A stretch of DNA of 57,591 nt from NCBI GenBank assembly GCA_004431415.1, contig QPMI01000487.1, positions 1 through 57,591 of the forward strand. Direction: 5' to 3'. The stretch is from Cyanophora paradoxa. Lineage: Eukaryota; Glaucocystophyceae; Cyanophorales; Cyanophoraceae. Below, in pieces: positions 16,498-28,400 of the stretch (position 1 is the stretch's first letter; the number at the start of each line of letters is the position of its first letter). Below the pieces are notes generated by a model that was given only the letters and a program-made list of their open reading frames with translations, made no database searches and was not told where the DNA came from. A program made the position numbers and the translations under genes.

Positions 16498-19400
16498 CTA
16501 GCCCCTGTATTTCAGGATGTCGTGCCCCGAGGGGTCGACATGAAGGAAGTGATATGTAGCTGACAGGCGCAGTGATGAGCTGAGTAGTTGGCGGGCGTGT
16601 CTGGAGGGGCAGAGCAGATGTGGGAGACGGGCCGGGCCTGTGGGGGTGATCGCGCCATGGTGGATGCGGCGGCAGCCGCACGTTGCGCACATGTCTGGGA
16701 GGTATTGGAGTATGCTGCCGGGCTTTCGAGGTCTGCGCGGCTTCGGGGAAGGCGTCGGCAGTGGCGTCGGCGGCAGCGGCGGCGGCCGGGGCAGCGGGGG
16801 CAGCTCTTCCAGTCGGGCTGGCTGTCGGCGTCGGAGTTTTTTCCGGGGTTCCGAGGTTGCCTGGCCCGCGGGGGCGCGCACGCTAGGCGGCCGCACCGTA
16901 GCTTCTGCCATCGGTTTCCATTCGCCTGGGGCAAAGAATTTAAAGATGGAGCCCTCAGGGAGCCCTGGAATGGGGTCCGGTGGAGAGGCTGAGGCGTCAC
17001 GCTTGCCGCGTTTCTGTCCTGGAGGCTTCCGAGGGGCCGGGGCGTGTTTGCGTTTGCTGCTCAGCGGCTCTGATGGTGTTATCTCTGGGCGACGCTTGGC
17101 GCTGGGGGCCGGGGCTGCATCGTCATCCTCCACCGTACGTTTGGAGCCAACGGGTGGGGGCTTACTGGTGGGCGGTGGCGGGTGCTGCGGGGCCCCGTGC
17201 TCGTCTCTGAAGCGTTTAGCTGATGTCGGGGGTGCTGCGGGCGTGGCCGCAGGCCGTTTCACTACGCGGGCGGGGGGCTGCGGGGGGTATAGAAGGGGTA
17301 ATTCCAAGTCGTTCGTCGAGGACGTGGGCTGGGAGGGGCTAGGATTGCGGACTAGGTGGAATCCGACTCCCGCTGCGCTGTCGATGCAGAGACCTGTAGC
17401 GAGGTGGCGGAGGCACAGGCGGGCGGAGGCAAAGCTTGCCCCGCAGGTGTCGCAGCGAGGGCGTCGCGCTTCGAGTTCGCGGAGGCGGGCGCTACGTCGG
17501 GGGGGCTGGCTGTCCTGATGCTGAGCTGGGTGCTGACCGGGTTCCTCTTCCAGCTTCTTCCAGGTGAACGCCGCCAGCTCGGCCGCCAGGGCAGGAGCTG
17601 CCCCGCCGAGGTACTCCGTGATCGTGACTTGTTGGCGTTCGAGCGAGGGGCACCGGGTAGTCGGGGTAAGAGGAATTGGAGCCGGGGCTGGAGTAGGGAC
17701 CTGAGCCATCATCGAGGCCTTGGTCCGCTTGGTGCGTTTTTTTCCCGGCGTGATGCCGTGTTCCTGTTCCCAGGCTATGACTGCGTCGCAGCGGGTTTTC
17801 CAGATGCTCCGTGCATGCTCGTCCGCTAGTTGCACCAAGCCGTTCACTGCTTGCTTCGAGGTCGTGGCTAGAGCTCGAACTCCGAATGCTCGGAGTAGGA
17901 CGTGAATTCCTTGCGGGGCGACTAGCTGGAAGAGAGCTCGAAATTCGAATTGGTGAAGGAGGTCAGCTGCTTCGAGAATAGCTAGTTTTTGGCCCAGTGG
18001 GCAATCCGGAGCGAATTCGAGCGGAGGGCTGGACATGCCGGGGTCTAGTAGGAAGGGGAACAGCGCGTCCCAGGAGCTGCGAAGTCCCGTCGGCTTGTGT
18101 TTCATCACATGTTTAAGGACGTGCTCGCGGGCGGCTAGGCGGAAGACGTTGACGGCAGTAGCGGCAGCAGGGCATACCCAGATGTGATCGAAGTCTTCCT
18201 CTGCGAGGCGGCAGCGGGGGCAAATTGGTCCCTCGGGGCAGATTGCCGCATAGATGTCCGGGCGCGTGCGAGCACGGACTCGCAGCGTGGCCAAAGATGC
18301 AGTCAGCAGTTTTGAGCGCGTCGCGCGAAGCTGAACCCCGGCTTGGGTCTTGCGGCGTCCATCTTTGCGGTGTGCAGACATGAGGGAGAGAGCGGCGTCG
18401 AGTTGGCCGCCAGTGAAGCGCAGGAGTCTACCAGCTTCGAGTTGACAGCTCCACTGAATGAAGTCCACGAGCTGGGCTTCCTCGTCCATGTGTTTGCGCG
18501 GGTCTCCGTTCACGCGGTACGCCAAGAGGTGGCCGGCGTATCTCTCTGTGCCGGTCGGCAGCTCCGCAGAGCCAGACTTAAGCTTGGTGCCATAGCGGAT
18601 AAGCGGGGTAGTAGACCCGCATCCTGCGGGAAGGTATAGGAGGGCAGGGCAGGGCCCATCATTGCAGCTTTTCGCGAGGCGATCGGCCTGGTCGTTGTAG
18701 CAGTCGTACGCTGGATTGGGTACCAGTTCCGCTCCCGGCGCCCGGCGGGCTCGTGCACGGTTTTTCTTGGTCGGGTCAGGGGCAGGGGCCGGTGGGGGCG
18801 GTTTTGAGTTCTCTTCGGCGAGGGTAGCAACCTCAGCGGCACGGAGCGATGTCGGGCGGGTAAGGTTAGAGAGAATTTCGGCGCGAGGCAGATGCAGCCT
18901 CCGTTCTCTTTGTAGTTTTCCTACAACCTGGGCGAAGGCAGCTTCGTCTGATTTTGGCGGGGGTCTGCTGCCGGGTCTGGTAATGTGATGAGCGTTGGCG
19001 AGGGAGGGCGGGAGTGAGCCGCGAGGGAGTCATCTTCGCTGTCGCTCGCCTGCGATTTGCCCTCAGGTGTGAAGCAGGTCTCGCCGTCGTCACCGATTTC
19101 AGAGTCAGGTGGCGTCGGCAGCGTGCCACCGCGGTGCGAGGTTCGCCGGCGCCGACTGCCGAGCGTTGGAACAGAGGCTGTTTTTGGAGTCGCAAACGCG
19201 AGCTGATCCGAGGGAAAGGGTTCGGGGCCTATTTCAGTGGTGCCGAGGTAAAGGGCAAGTACAATGAAATGGGTGTAGGTCCGTAGTCGTTCCGGGAAGT
19301 CCCGAATGAGTGTGCTGAGGCGCTGCGTCGACGGGTCTCCAGAGAGGACGTAGGCTGTCATGAGAAGAAGGATCCCGCAGGAGGAGCGGTCGATCTGAAT

Positions 19401-22400
19401 GGGTCCGTCGCAGGCATCTGTCGAGAAGGATGTCCATAGAGGCGGGGCGAAGGGTTCGTCATCCCGTCGAAGCCAGATTCGGACAAGGTCAAGGCCTAGG
19501 GCAGTCCGGTCGGGTCGGCTCCGGTTCCCGCCGTCGTAGATTCGGATCGAGCGTTGTCTGGGGGCGATGAGAAGGAGGACCCAGTGGTCGGCTGGGTCGC
19601 CTTCCCGGTGCGGGAGGCGGGACGGGACCAGAGCGGGGAAGAAAACCATGCGATACGACCGTAGTGGTCGTGGTGGCAGATAGTGCAGTGTTTGTGCTGG
19701 GTTAAGAGTATGGGGTTGGGCGCCGACACCAGCTGTGGAGATTGCAGTGGGGAGGAAGCAGACGTCGCCCCCGCGGCACGCCGGTCGGGCTGCCAGGACG
19801 TCGAGGAAGGCATCGACCACCCGATCCGGGACTCCACGGGGAAGAGCGTTAGCGATAGTCCTATAGCTAGTTCGCCCGCCGCTCGGTGCAGGGGGTAGGT
19901 CTGTGTATAGGCAGGCAAGGTCTGCAACGTAGAGCGCCGGGGCAGGCGAGCGGGATGGTCGGCTCTCCGGCGTAGTGTGAGCTCGCGGGTATCCAATGAC
20001 GGCGTGTTCCGCTGCGTGGTCACCTCGGTTGAGGGCTGGGCCCCAACTGATGCGGATTTGGGGAAGCAGGGCTTTCTCGGCCTGCGAGAGAGCTCGAGGG
20101 AGGGGCGGCACACGGGTGGTAGCTGAGGGCTCGTCGCCAATGTTTGCACAGATGACACCGGTGGCAGCGTGGGAGGAGGCATTGAGTCCGCTGCGGGCTC
20201 TGGTGAGGACGTGTCGGCGAGCTTGGGTGCCGATGCAGGGCTAGGTGCGGGTGGCGACGGGAGCTCCGGTTGTAACGTCGTCACAGTTGGCGGGTCCACG
20301 GCAGAGTGGTGGTCATGAGTGGGCCCGGACCAGTCAGCGGGAAAGGAGGGCTTCGTTGGCTTGTAGCCTTGTCCAGTGAGGCTGAGATCTGAGAGGTAGA
20401 GAGCAGCGGCGTACCGGAGCCGGATTGCCGGGAGAATTGTGCGCGATAATTTGCCGGGGGCAGTCCCAGTCATGCGTGAGATGTAGCCCGATGCAATGTA
20501 GTCCGCGGCCGCCAATACTAACAGGGCGTCTTCACCGTGTTCTGCACCGGGCCAGCTCGGCGAGTTGAGGGTGCTAGCATCGCAGAACCAGCGAGGGCAT
20601 TGCGGGGCTGGGCCCCCGGCTTGCTCCTGCCATGCATCTGCCCAGGCTTGAAGCTCGGGGAGGACATCGGAGCAGGGCGTGTGGGAGCCGTCAATAACCC
20701 TTATAACTCGGGTGCGTGGAGAGATAAGCGCCAGGCGCCAGTGGCGAAGGAGTGCTCGACCATCAGGCCCAGGGATGGGCGGGAGGGGGAGCAGGAGGTA
20801 GTCAACGTCGTTTGGGCGGAGGGTCGCTTTGTTTGAGCAAATGAACTCTGGAGGGCAGTCGGGGTCCAGGAGGGCCCGTCTGGCTGCACGGGGAGAGACG
20901 AAAATGCAGCTGGGGAGGCCCGGCGTCCGTGCCCGTTCCTGCGCAGCTCGGCGGGCGACAAGGCGGAGGAACGCAATTACGTGCTGCTCGTGAAGGGGCA
21001 TTTCTTGTAAGAGGAGCGCAGATGCGGCTTCATGGTCGGAGAGCGTGAGGGGGTTACGCATAGATGCCGCCTGCACTTGCTGGCGTAGAGTTGGCGGTAG
21101 CGGCGCGGCGCGGAAATTTGGGTATGCGGCTGAGACCCCCACGGTGGGCGGTGGCGGATGGTATGCACGGATTGCGTCTGCTTCTGTGAATTTGCCATGC
21201 GAAGGCCGTTCGGGCAGAATTGGGCTGGGAGTGTTGGGCAGAACTGACGGGTGGCATAAAGTGCAGAGGGGGGCTGGGCCCGCTCGCCAATCCTGAAGTA
21301 CAAAATCAAGGGAAGTGCACGGGCGGTCCGGGTCGCAGCGGTGATACGCTGCAGTGGGGTCGTTGGGGGACAGGGGCAGGTCCTCGTCCCAGTGCCAAGC
21401 GGGGTGCTCAGCCGGGAATGAGCCATTTTCAGCCATCTGCCATCGAGACGGCGAGGCGAGCCAGGTAGTCTGGTCGCGCCGGGCCCCAGTCGAGGACGGA
21501 GGGCCAGTGAGGGGGTAATCCCGGCGTGCATTCGCGCGGACTGCGAGTGCATCCCAGTACTCCGTGCGTGACGGGCCCGTTGTGGGGAGAGACACATCGA
21601 CTTCTGGCCAGAATATTGGGTTAATGGGGGAAGTGCAGTGGAGACTGATACGAGTACGATACCGAATCGGAAGGGCGGCAAGCCAGGGTGCGTAGCGGCG
21701 TAGGAAGTCAGCTGGAGCTGTAATCACGAGAGACTTATCAGGCAGCATTCGTGTGTGGGCCCTCGGGATGCGGATAGCAGTTTCCCAGATTATGCATTGC
21801 TCGGCAGGGTGTGCTGCCAGATCGGGGGCAGCTGCAGCAAGGTCAAGTAGGAGGTGGTGCGGCGTTCCAAATTGCGCAAGTTCTATGATTTCAGGGTTCG
21901 CCAAGTATTGTTCGTATTCGCCAAGCGTTTGGGGGGCAATATAAACGTGGGCACGCCCCTCGTCATCTGGGGGCCCATCATGGAGGTAGGCAATGGGAAT
22001 ATTTAGTCCTCCATAGACACTGCGATATTCCCGGGCTGCAGCCTCCGATGGAGAGGGCTGGCTGCGTGGAGGCGGGGCGGGGCCAGGGCGCGCGACATAG
22101 GGGCGGGTGGCGTCGAAAGGCATACGTGGCGGGGCAGCTGCAGCCCTTGAGGGCTGGCGGGTTAGTGCCGGGTGGGTTAGTCGGGTCTCGAGCTCTGTTA
22201 TAGGGATGGTTTTCGGCTCGTGGGCTGGGGTCCAGGTTAGAGTCGGGAGGGGGGCGTAGCCAGCGCGTTCGCGGGCTGCAACAATTGCACGTATTGCAAG
22301 AATTGTGTCGCAGTATGGGCTGCGGAGAATTTTCCGAAGGAGAAGAGGGCATCCCGTGAGGCAAAAGCGCAGCAGAATCGAGATTGTGCCTTTGCTGTCT

Positions 22401-25400
22401 AGGGTGAGGGTGCCTCCCTCCTTGCCGAGGTACGTGAGCGCGAGCATGACAGCCTCGAGCTCGCCGAGGCCGATGTTATATTGGACTCCACTGACACGAG
22501 CTGAGAAAGTAACTGTGGAGAGCAGCTGAGGGTTACGGGCTGCAGGGATGACAACTCCAAACGTCGTTCTGACTGTGGATTTCCCTGCGTGTCTAGTGCT
22601 CCCGTCTGTCCAGATTGAGGTCGCGAGGGCATCGGATGCTGGCGCGTGTGTAGCCTCGATCACCCGAGCTAGTGCCGCCGGCGGGTTCGTTGTGTTCCGG
22701 TGGGCCGATGGAATAAGACATGGATTTAGGTCTTCACGTCGCGCGGAGGGGAGGGGCTTTGCTTCAGCCACGTCGAGCTGCACTGCTTCGTCCTGGAATT
22801 CTTCCCACCAGGGGGCCAGCTCGAGCCAGATGGAGCGGGCGGCCCCCTCGGGTACTTCGTAGTAAATCGAGCGGGGCTGTGCGTGTACCTCGGCGCCCTC
22901 TAGATCTGAATCCGAGTCGTGCACCGGCCGCGGGGGCAGGGATCGGATTCGGCGTGGGCGGGGGCCGGAGGCTAAGCGGAAGTCTTGGCGGTTCGTCGGA
23001 AGCCCGACAAAGGCTAGCTTTTTGTTTAGCCTTGCGAGCCGTTTCTGTGCCGCAGTCGAGAGTCTTTGGGTCGACGTCGGGTTTGCAGGTGGGAGAGCTT
23101 CAGAGGCGGGCTTGTTTCGTTTGTTGAGCGCCCGTGGGGGGACAAACGGCCCGTCGGCTGCACGACGAGAGCGCTTGGAGGGATGCCCCGGCGGTCCTGC
23201 ATCAGCGATGCGGGCCACTCGTACATGGGTGGCCCATTCGTGCCATTCGCACACATCAGTAGCCAGGCCGAGGTGCTTGTGCAGGCCAGCGCTGCCGCAG
23301 TATGATGGCGCTGGACAGGGGACGAAGCAGGCCTTTTCGTCATCGGTCCCTGCGATAATTTCATTGCGTTCGCGGAGCTCAGAGTCGTCGAGCCGCCAGT
23401 GGCGCAGGTGAACCATGTAGACCTTTTCAGTCTCCGCTGTTGCCTCTGGATCAAGGTTCGCAGCCTCCGGGTCTGCTATCAGGGGCGTGGATACGACCTC
23501 GGCTAGGTAGCCCGCTGAAGTCCAGACCAGTGTGCCGGGGGTGAGCTTGGCGATGAGGGGGCTAGCGCGGACTGCTTGGCGAATATCAAGGGGACGGGAG
23601 AGGAGGGGCATGCAAAATTCTGCGCGGATCGGGCGGGGCCAGGTGGGGCCCTCCGCTTCGTCAAAATGTGCGCGTTCAGACAGTTCTTCACGTAGCCAAT
23701 CCCACCATTCCGGCTGTTTGCGTTTTGTGTAGGGGACGCGGCAAAGCTGCCAGAGCTCTGACCAGGTTGGGATGCAGACTTCGCCATGAATCTGAACTGT
23801 GATGTGGGCCATCGTGAAGAGGCCACATTCCATGAGAAAAACGCCAGCCTTGGCTAGAAGGGCGGGAGAAAGTTGGGAAGCCAAGATGAACCGACGGTCA
23901 AGTTTAGCTTCTGTCCCTGAGAGGCCTAGCACCCATCCGTTCGCTGCAAACGTCGTCCAGTTGGCGAAGGCATGATCAGACGCGGCTAGAGCCCGTGTAA
24001 TGGACAGGCACAAATGTGTGTCCTCTTGCCGGGAATTTGGTGTGAAGTTCGAGTATTCGTAGGGGAGCAGGCAGAGCCCGTGTCGGGCTTGGGTATCCAG
24101 TATGCGTTGGCGGTGGAGCTGTCCAATGAGGGAGTCCGGGAGAAAATAAGCTGTCTCGAGCCGGAGCCGCTCGTCGAGTGTCTGAGACTGGAGCAGGAGC
24201 GTGGAGACATGGCGCAGCTGGTAAAGAAGGTAGAGTGCTGGTGTACTGGTTGACTTAGCGTGGCCTGCGGCGTGTCTAAACACTTCGGACCAAACTCGCT
24301 CCAGCTGTGCACAGCGGGCTGCACTGAGCGTCATGATTCGCATCGGGTAGGCCAGTTTAGGATAGATAACGCGGTGTAAAACAGTGCGAAATTCGTCAAC
24401 GGAGAGATATTTTGGGCCGAGGAGGTGCATTGCGGTGCGTGCATGTGAGAGGAGGAGGCGAAATTGGTGCCCCCAGTCAAGCGATGCTGTGAAAAATACT
24501 CCAAGGATTCGGAAGGCATCATTTGGTTGATGGATGGTGCCGATGGGCTCGGCTTGGGGTCCCAAGCCCACTTTGATCGGTGCAAGTGTAATCGGGCGCG
24601 ATGGCCGCCAGTCCGGTCGCCAGAAAGCTACCTCGCTCTTCTTTGCATTCAGGCGGATGTTATGAATGTGTAGGAATTCTGAGAGCCACTGGAAGAAGCG
24701 CTGGAGGGTGTGTGGGGAGTCTGCAAACATCGTTGTATCGTCCGCGTAGGCCAGGATCGATAGGAACGAGCGGGGCCCAGCTGGAACTTTATAGGTCTCC
24801 CCGGGTCGCGCGGCGCCTGTGGTGCCTGGGACAAAATCACGGAGCTTCCCGGAGGAAGTACCTGGGAGGGGGCCCATGCGGTACCCAATATTGGCTGCCC
24901 GTGCTTCTTCATCGATTGCTGTGAGCACCGTGTCATAGAAGATGCGCCAGTGGAGGGGGGCTTCAATCCCTCCCTGCGGCAGGCCGCAGCGAACTTGGAA
25001 CCATTCTGTGCGGCCATGGGGCGTAAGGATGGCGGCCGTGCGGTGTCGAGCTGCGTAGGCGTGGAGTTGGATGTATGCGCGGCCAGCCGGATGCTCGTGC
25101 ATGCGTAGCCGGCGGAAGCTGGCTTCCATGCTTTCCCAGGAGACGCTGTCGTACGCGCTAGCTATGTCACCGAGGCCAATGTATATTGGTTTGCGGTGGT
25201 CATGGGCGTCCTCAAGGGCTGCGCGGACCGCGTACAGGACTGGGTCGGTAGATTCGTGTCGACGGAAGCCGTAGTTGGGTCCTCGCAGGATCTGGTGGTC
25301 TTCCAGACGGGAATCGAGCCTGTCGGTGAGGATGCCCGTGACTAGCTTCCAGAGAACTTCCTGTAGCGTGATTGGGCGGAGGGATCCTAGATCAGTAGCG

Positions 25401-28400
25401 TTGTCGCGTTTGGGGATGGTAAAGACCTGTCCGCGGAGAAGATGGTCGCATATATGGCCTTCAAGCGTGGCTTTGACGATCGCCTTTATGACCTCGCGGG
25501 AAGTGGTCCAGAAGTCGGTACTGGCCCATGCATCAACTTCGGCGTGGCTGTGCTTAAGGGTGAGAAGCTGACGATCAGCTTTTGAGAGGTGCGGGGGGAA
25601 GAATATCATTTTAAGCATGCCATTAGTGAGACCCGACGGGCCGCCGGCTCCGTCTGATGTGGCTGCAAGGCGGGCTGAGAGTTCGCGATCTTCTGGCATG
25701 TCCGTCATGCCGTCGAATGCAGCAAGCTGAACGTGTGGGAGGGGTGCATATTGGCGGATCCAGTGTTCCGCGCGTTCGGGGTGCAAGGCCAGGCGAGCAC
25801 GGATGCGCTCTGGTGTGACGGCGGCATCACGTGGGTACCAGAATCTCTCGTCGAAAAATTCTTTATATTCGGTCAGCACCGCTTGCGGCGCCGTTATGAC
25901 GTGCACGATGCCGTCCACCAGTTTTGTGAGGTACGGCTTGACAGTGCTTCTGAATTTGTCGAACAGAATCTGGATCGCTTGCCCCATCGAGGACGAGCGG
26001 GAGAGCATGTGACGTCGGGCATCGATGTCGCGGGATAGTTTGTCGGTCTGGAAGCCCCGGCGGTGTGCATCAAGAGCTGCCATATTTCGGTTTGTCCAGG
26101 AGGTTAAAGCTGCGAAGTAGCGCGACCAGCATTCTTCAGGAGTCGCACGGTCGGAGGCGCCTGGGAAAATTGGGGCAGCTTCTAGGGGGACGGGGTAGTA
26201 ATGGAATTCCGTCTCTGGGCGCTGGGCTACTTCAAAATTATGGAATTCAATCGTCTGTTCGAGCTGTGTAAGGTAGTGTAGTGGGGAGGATCTGGAGCCG
26301 TCGGCACTGTCAGGAGCTAGTGCCGGTGGGGGGCCGGACGTGTCGGCGTGGCGTGCCCAAGCTGAGAGGCATCCCTGGACCTGAAGCAGGATGCCGGAGT
26401 CCTGGTCCTTCGCTCCTGGGGTGAATATGCTGGGGGTCCGGTCGCGGCGCTGGCGGTATTGGAGGAGCTGGGCCTCACTGAGGTCGGGCGACTCGGCCGC
26501 GTATTTAACCGCTTCCACGAGGGCGTGCATGAGCGTGCGGACTGCCCGCTTGACCCGCCTAGGGTAATTTGGATGCGTCCGCTGTTGTTCCGTGGGGCGG
26601 AGGATGAGGTTGACTTGGTGCGAGGATCGGGCCAGCCAGGTCTGGACGTGCATCTTTGCCCTGACGCGCGTCTCGGCCGGTTGCGCCAGGTAGGTGAAAG
26701 CTGGGGGAAGGGGCTGGGTTTGAGGGCGTACGCTGGGGCGGACCGCGTTCCCTTCGTTGTCTAGCGAGGGGAGAAGGCCCTCGATGTTGAACGAGGTGAT
26801 CACGGGGAAGTGGTCAGAGCGGATTGCAGTCAGGACTCGGGCAGTGTAGAGTGTGCGAGTAGCCTGCATGCGCGCTGCCAGAGCTTCGGATGCAAGGATC
26901 CCGTCCAGTCGCGCAGCCGTGTGGAGGCGCTGCGGGGCTGGGGTGTCTGGGCCTTCGTTCTGGGGCCGAGCAGCTTTAACCCAGGTTATATCGCCTGGAG
27001 TACCGAGGTCGATCAGCCGCCAGTCGTGGAGCAGCGTTGTCCAGAAATCCCGCTCAGGGGCTGATTTGCGGGCTCGGGCCGTGGAGATGCGGTCGCGGCG
27101 AGGGTCATGGACCGCATTGAAGTCACCCATTAGCACCAGTTCGGTATGTTTGAAATCCTTGTGTCGCCAGTCATTCAGGACAGTTGTCGTTAAATATTCC
27201 ATGACGTCGTCTAGTTCGCTCTGGGGAAGTGAGCGATGAGGCATGTACACGTTCAAGACAAGGAGCCGCTCGGCTGGAGATTTCTGATAGAGAACGCCAG
27301 TTAGACGGCCGGGGACCGCATACGTTTTGACAATGTCGTGTTTGAATCGGTTGTGCACCCAAAGGGCCACGCCTTTGCCTCGTCCGGCCTCGTCGGCGTT
27401 GGTGGGGCCTGAAACGTAGAGAGTGCCCTCGGGGCGGATGCGGTGTATGGTGCGTACAAGTCCTTGCATTCGTGCGCCTGGCAGGCTGAGTTCTTGGAAA
27501 GCTACGAAGTCCGCGGCCCAGGTCCCCACGGTTTCGTTGAGGGCCGCTAGGAGGCGGTCTGCCGGGTCACGTAAGGTCTCGAGCAGTCCCTGGACATTCC
27601 AAGTGACGCAGCGAATCTCAGAGTTGAGCCGTGGGCAGGCCGCAGAGGGGCTGCTCGAGGTCCGGCCCCGGAGGACGAAGCGGCGCTCATCGGTCGAGCG
27701 AGGGTATATGGCGGTGTTCTGATAGAAATTAGGCGGGTACAGGTCCGCAAGCGAGAGGGGGGCTTGAGGCGGCGGCTGGTCGCTCGCAGGGGCGGGGTCG
27801 GTGCTGTCGTCGTTTATAATTAGGTCTCCGGATTCCGGGGGGTCCGCTTCGAGGTCCCCCCACGGCGCTGGTAAGGGGCCGGCGGGGGCGTCGCTGTCAG
27901 AGGAGTGAAGCGTGGCCATGTCCGAGTGCCAATCGTCGGCTGAGAGGCCTTGTTCTCCGCTTGCAGAATTGAGGAAACCGGGACGCAGCCCTGCAAAGGG
28001 GCGGCGCGCCGTTTTAGTCGGGGGCGGGTATGAGGGGCCGGCGTCGTCGGCGTCGGCCGCATTGTCTACGTCCGTGTCCGTGTCCTCGTCTTGGTCTGGC
28101 CATGGAGAGATCGAGATCTCGGGGGGTGCGCAGTCGTCGGGGTCCGAGTCGTAGGGCTCGAGATCTGCGGATCCAGACGCCCGCGGTCGGGTGTCGACTA
28201 GGTCAGGGAGTTCAGCTTCGAAATCGGCAGTGTCACGTGCGGCGAGTGCGGTGGCCATCGATGCTGCTGCCGGTATAAGCAGGGCCGCGGTCGCCGACGA
28301 CGGGCCCGCACACGTCGATTCAGGGCAAAATGCTGGGGCTGCGAGAGATGTCTCAAACAGGAGGAAGAGTATTAGCAAGGATAAGAGGCGCCTGCGAAGT

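Noticed and set aside
18921-20111. Separate LINE ORF2 or programmed -1 frameshift at 20,104 and 18,961
   Set aside because: Both switches are fixed by one base in a C/G run, the same pattern as breaks in unrelated genes across the window; no slippery heptamer plus pseudoknot was evident.
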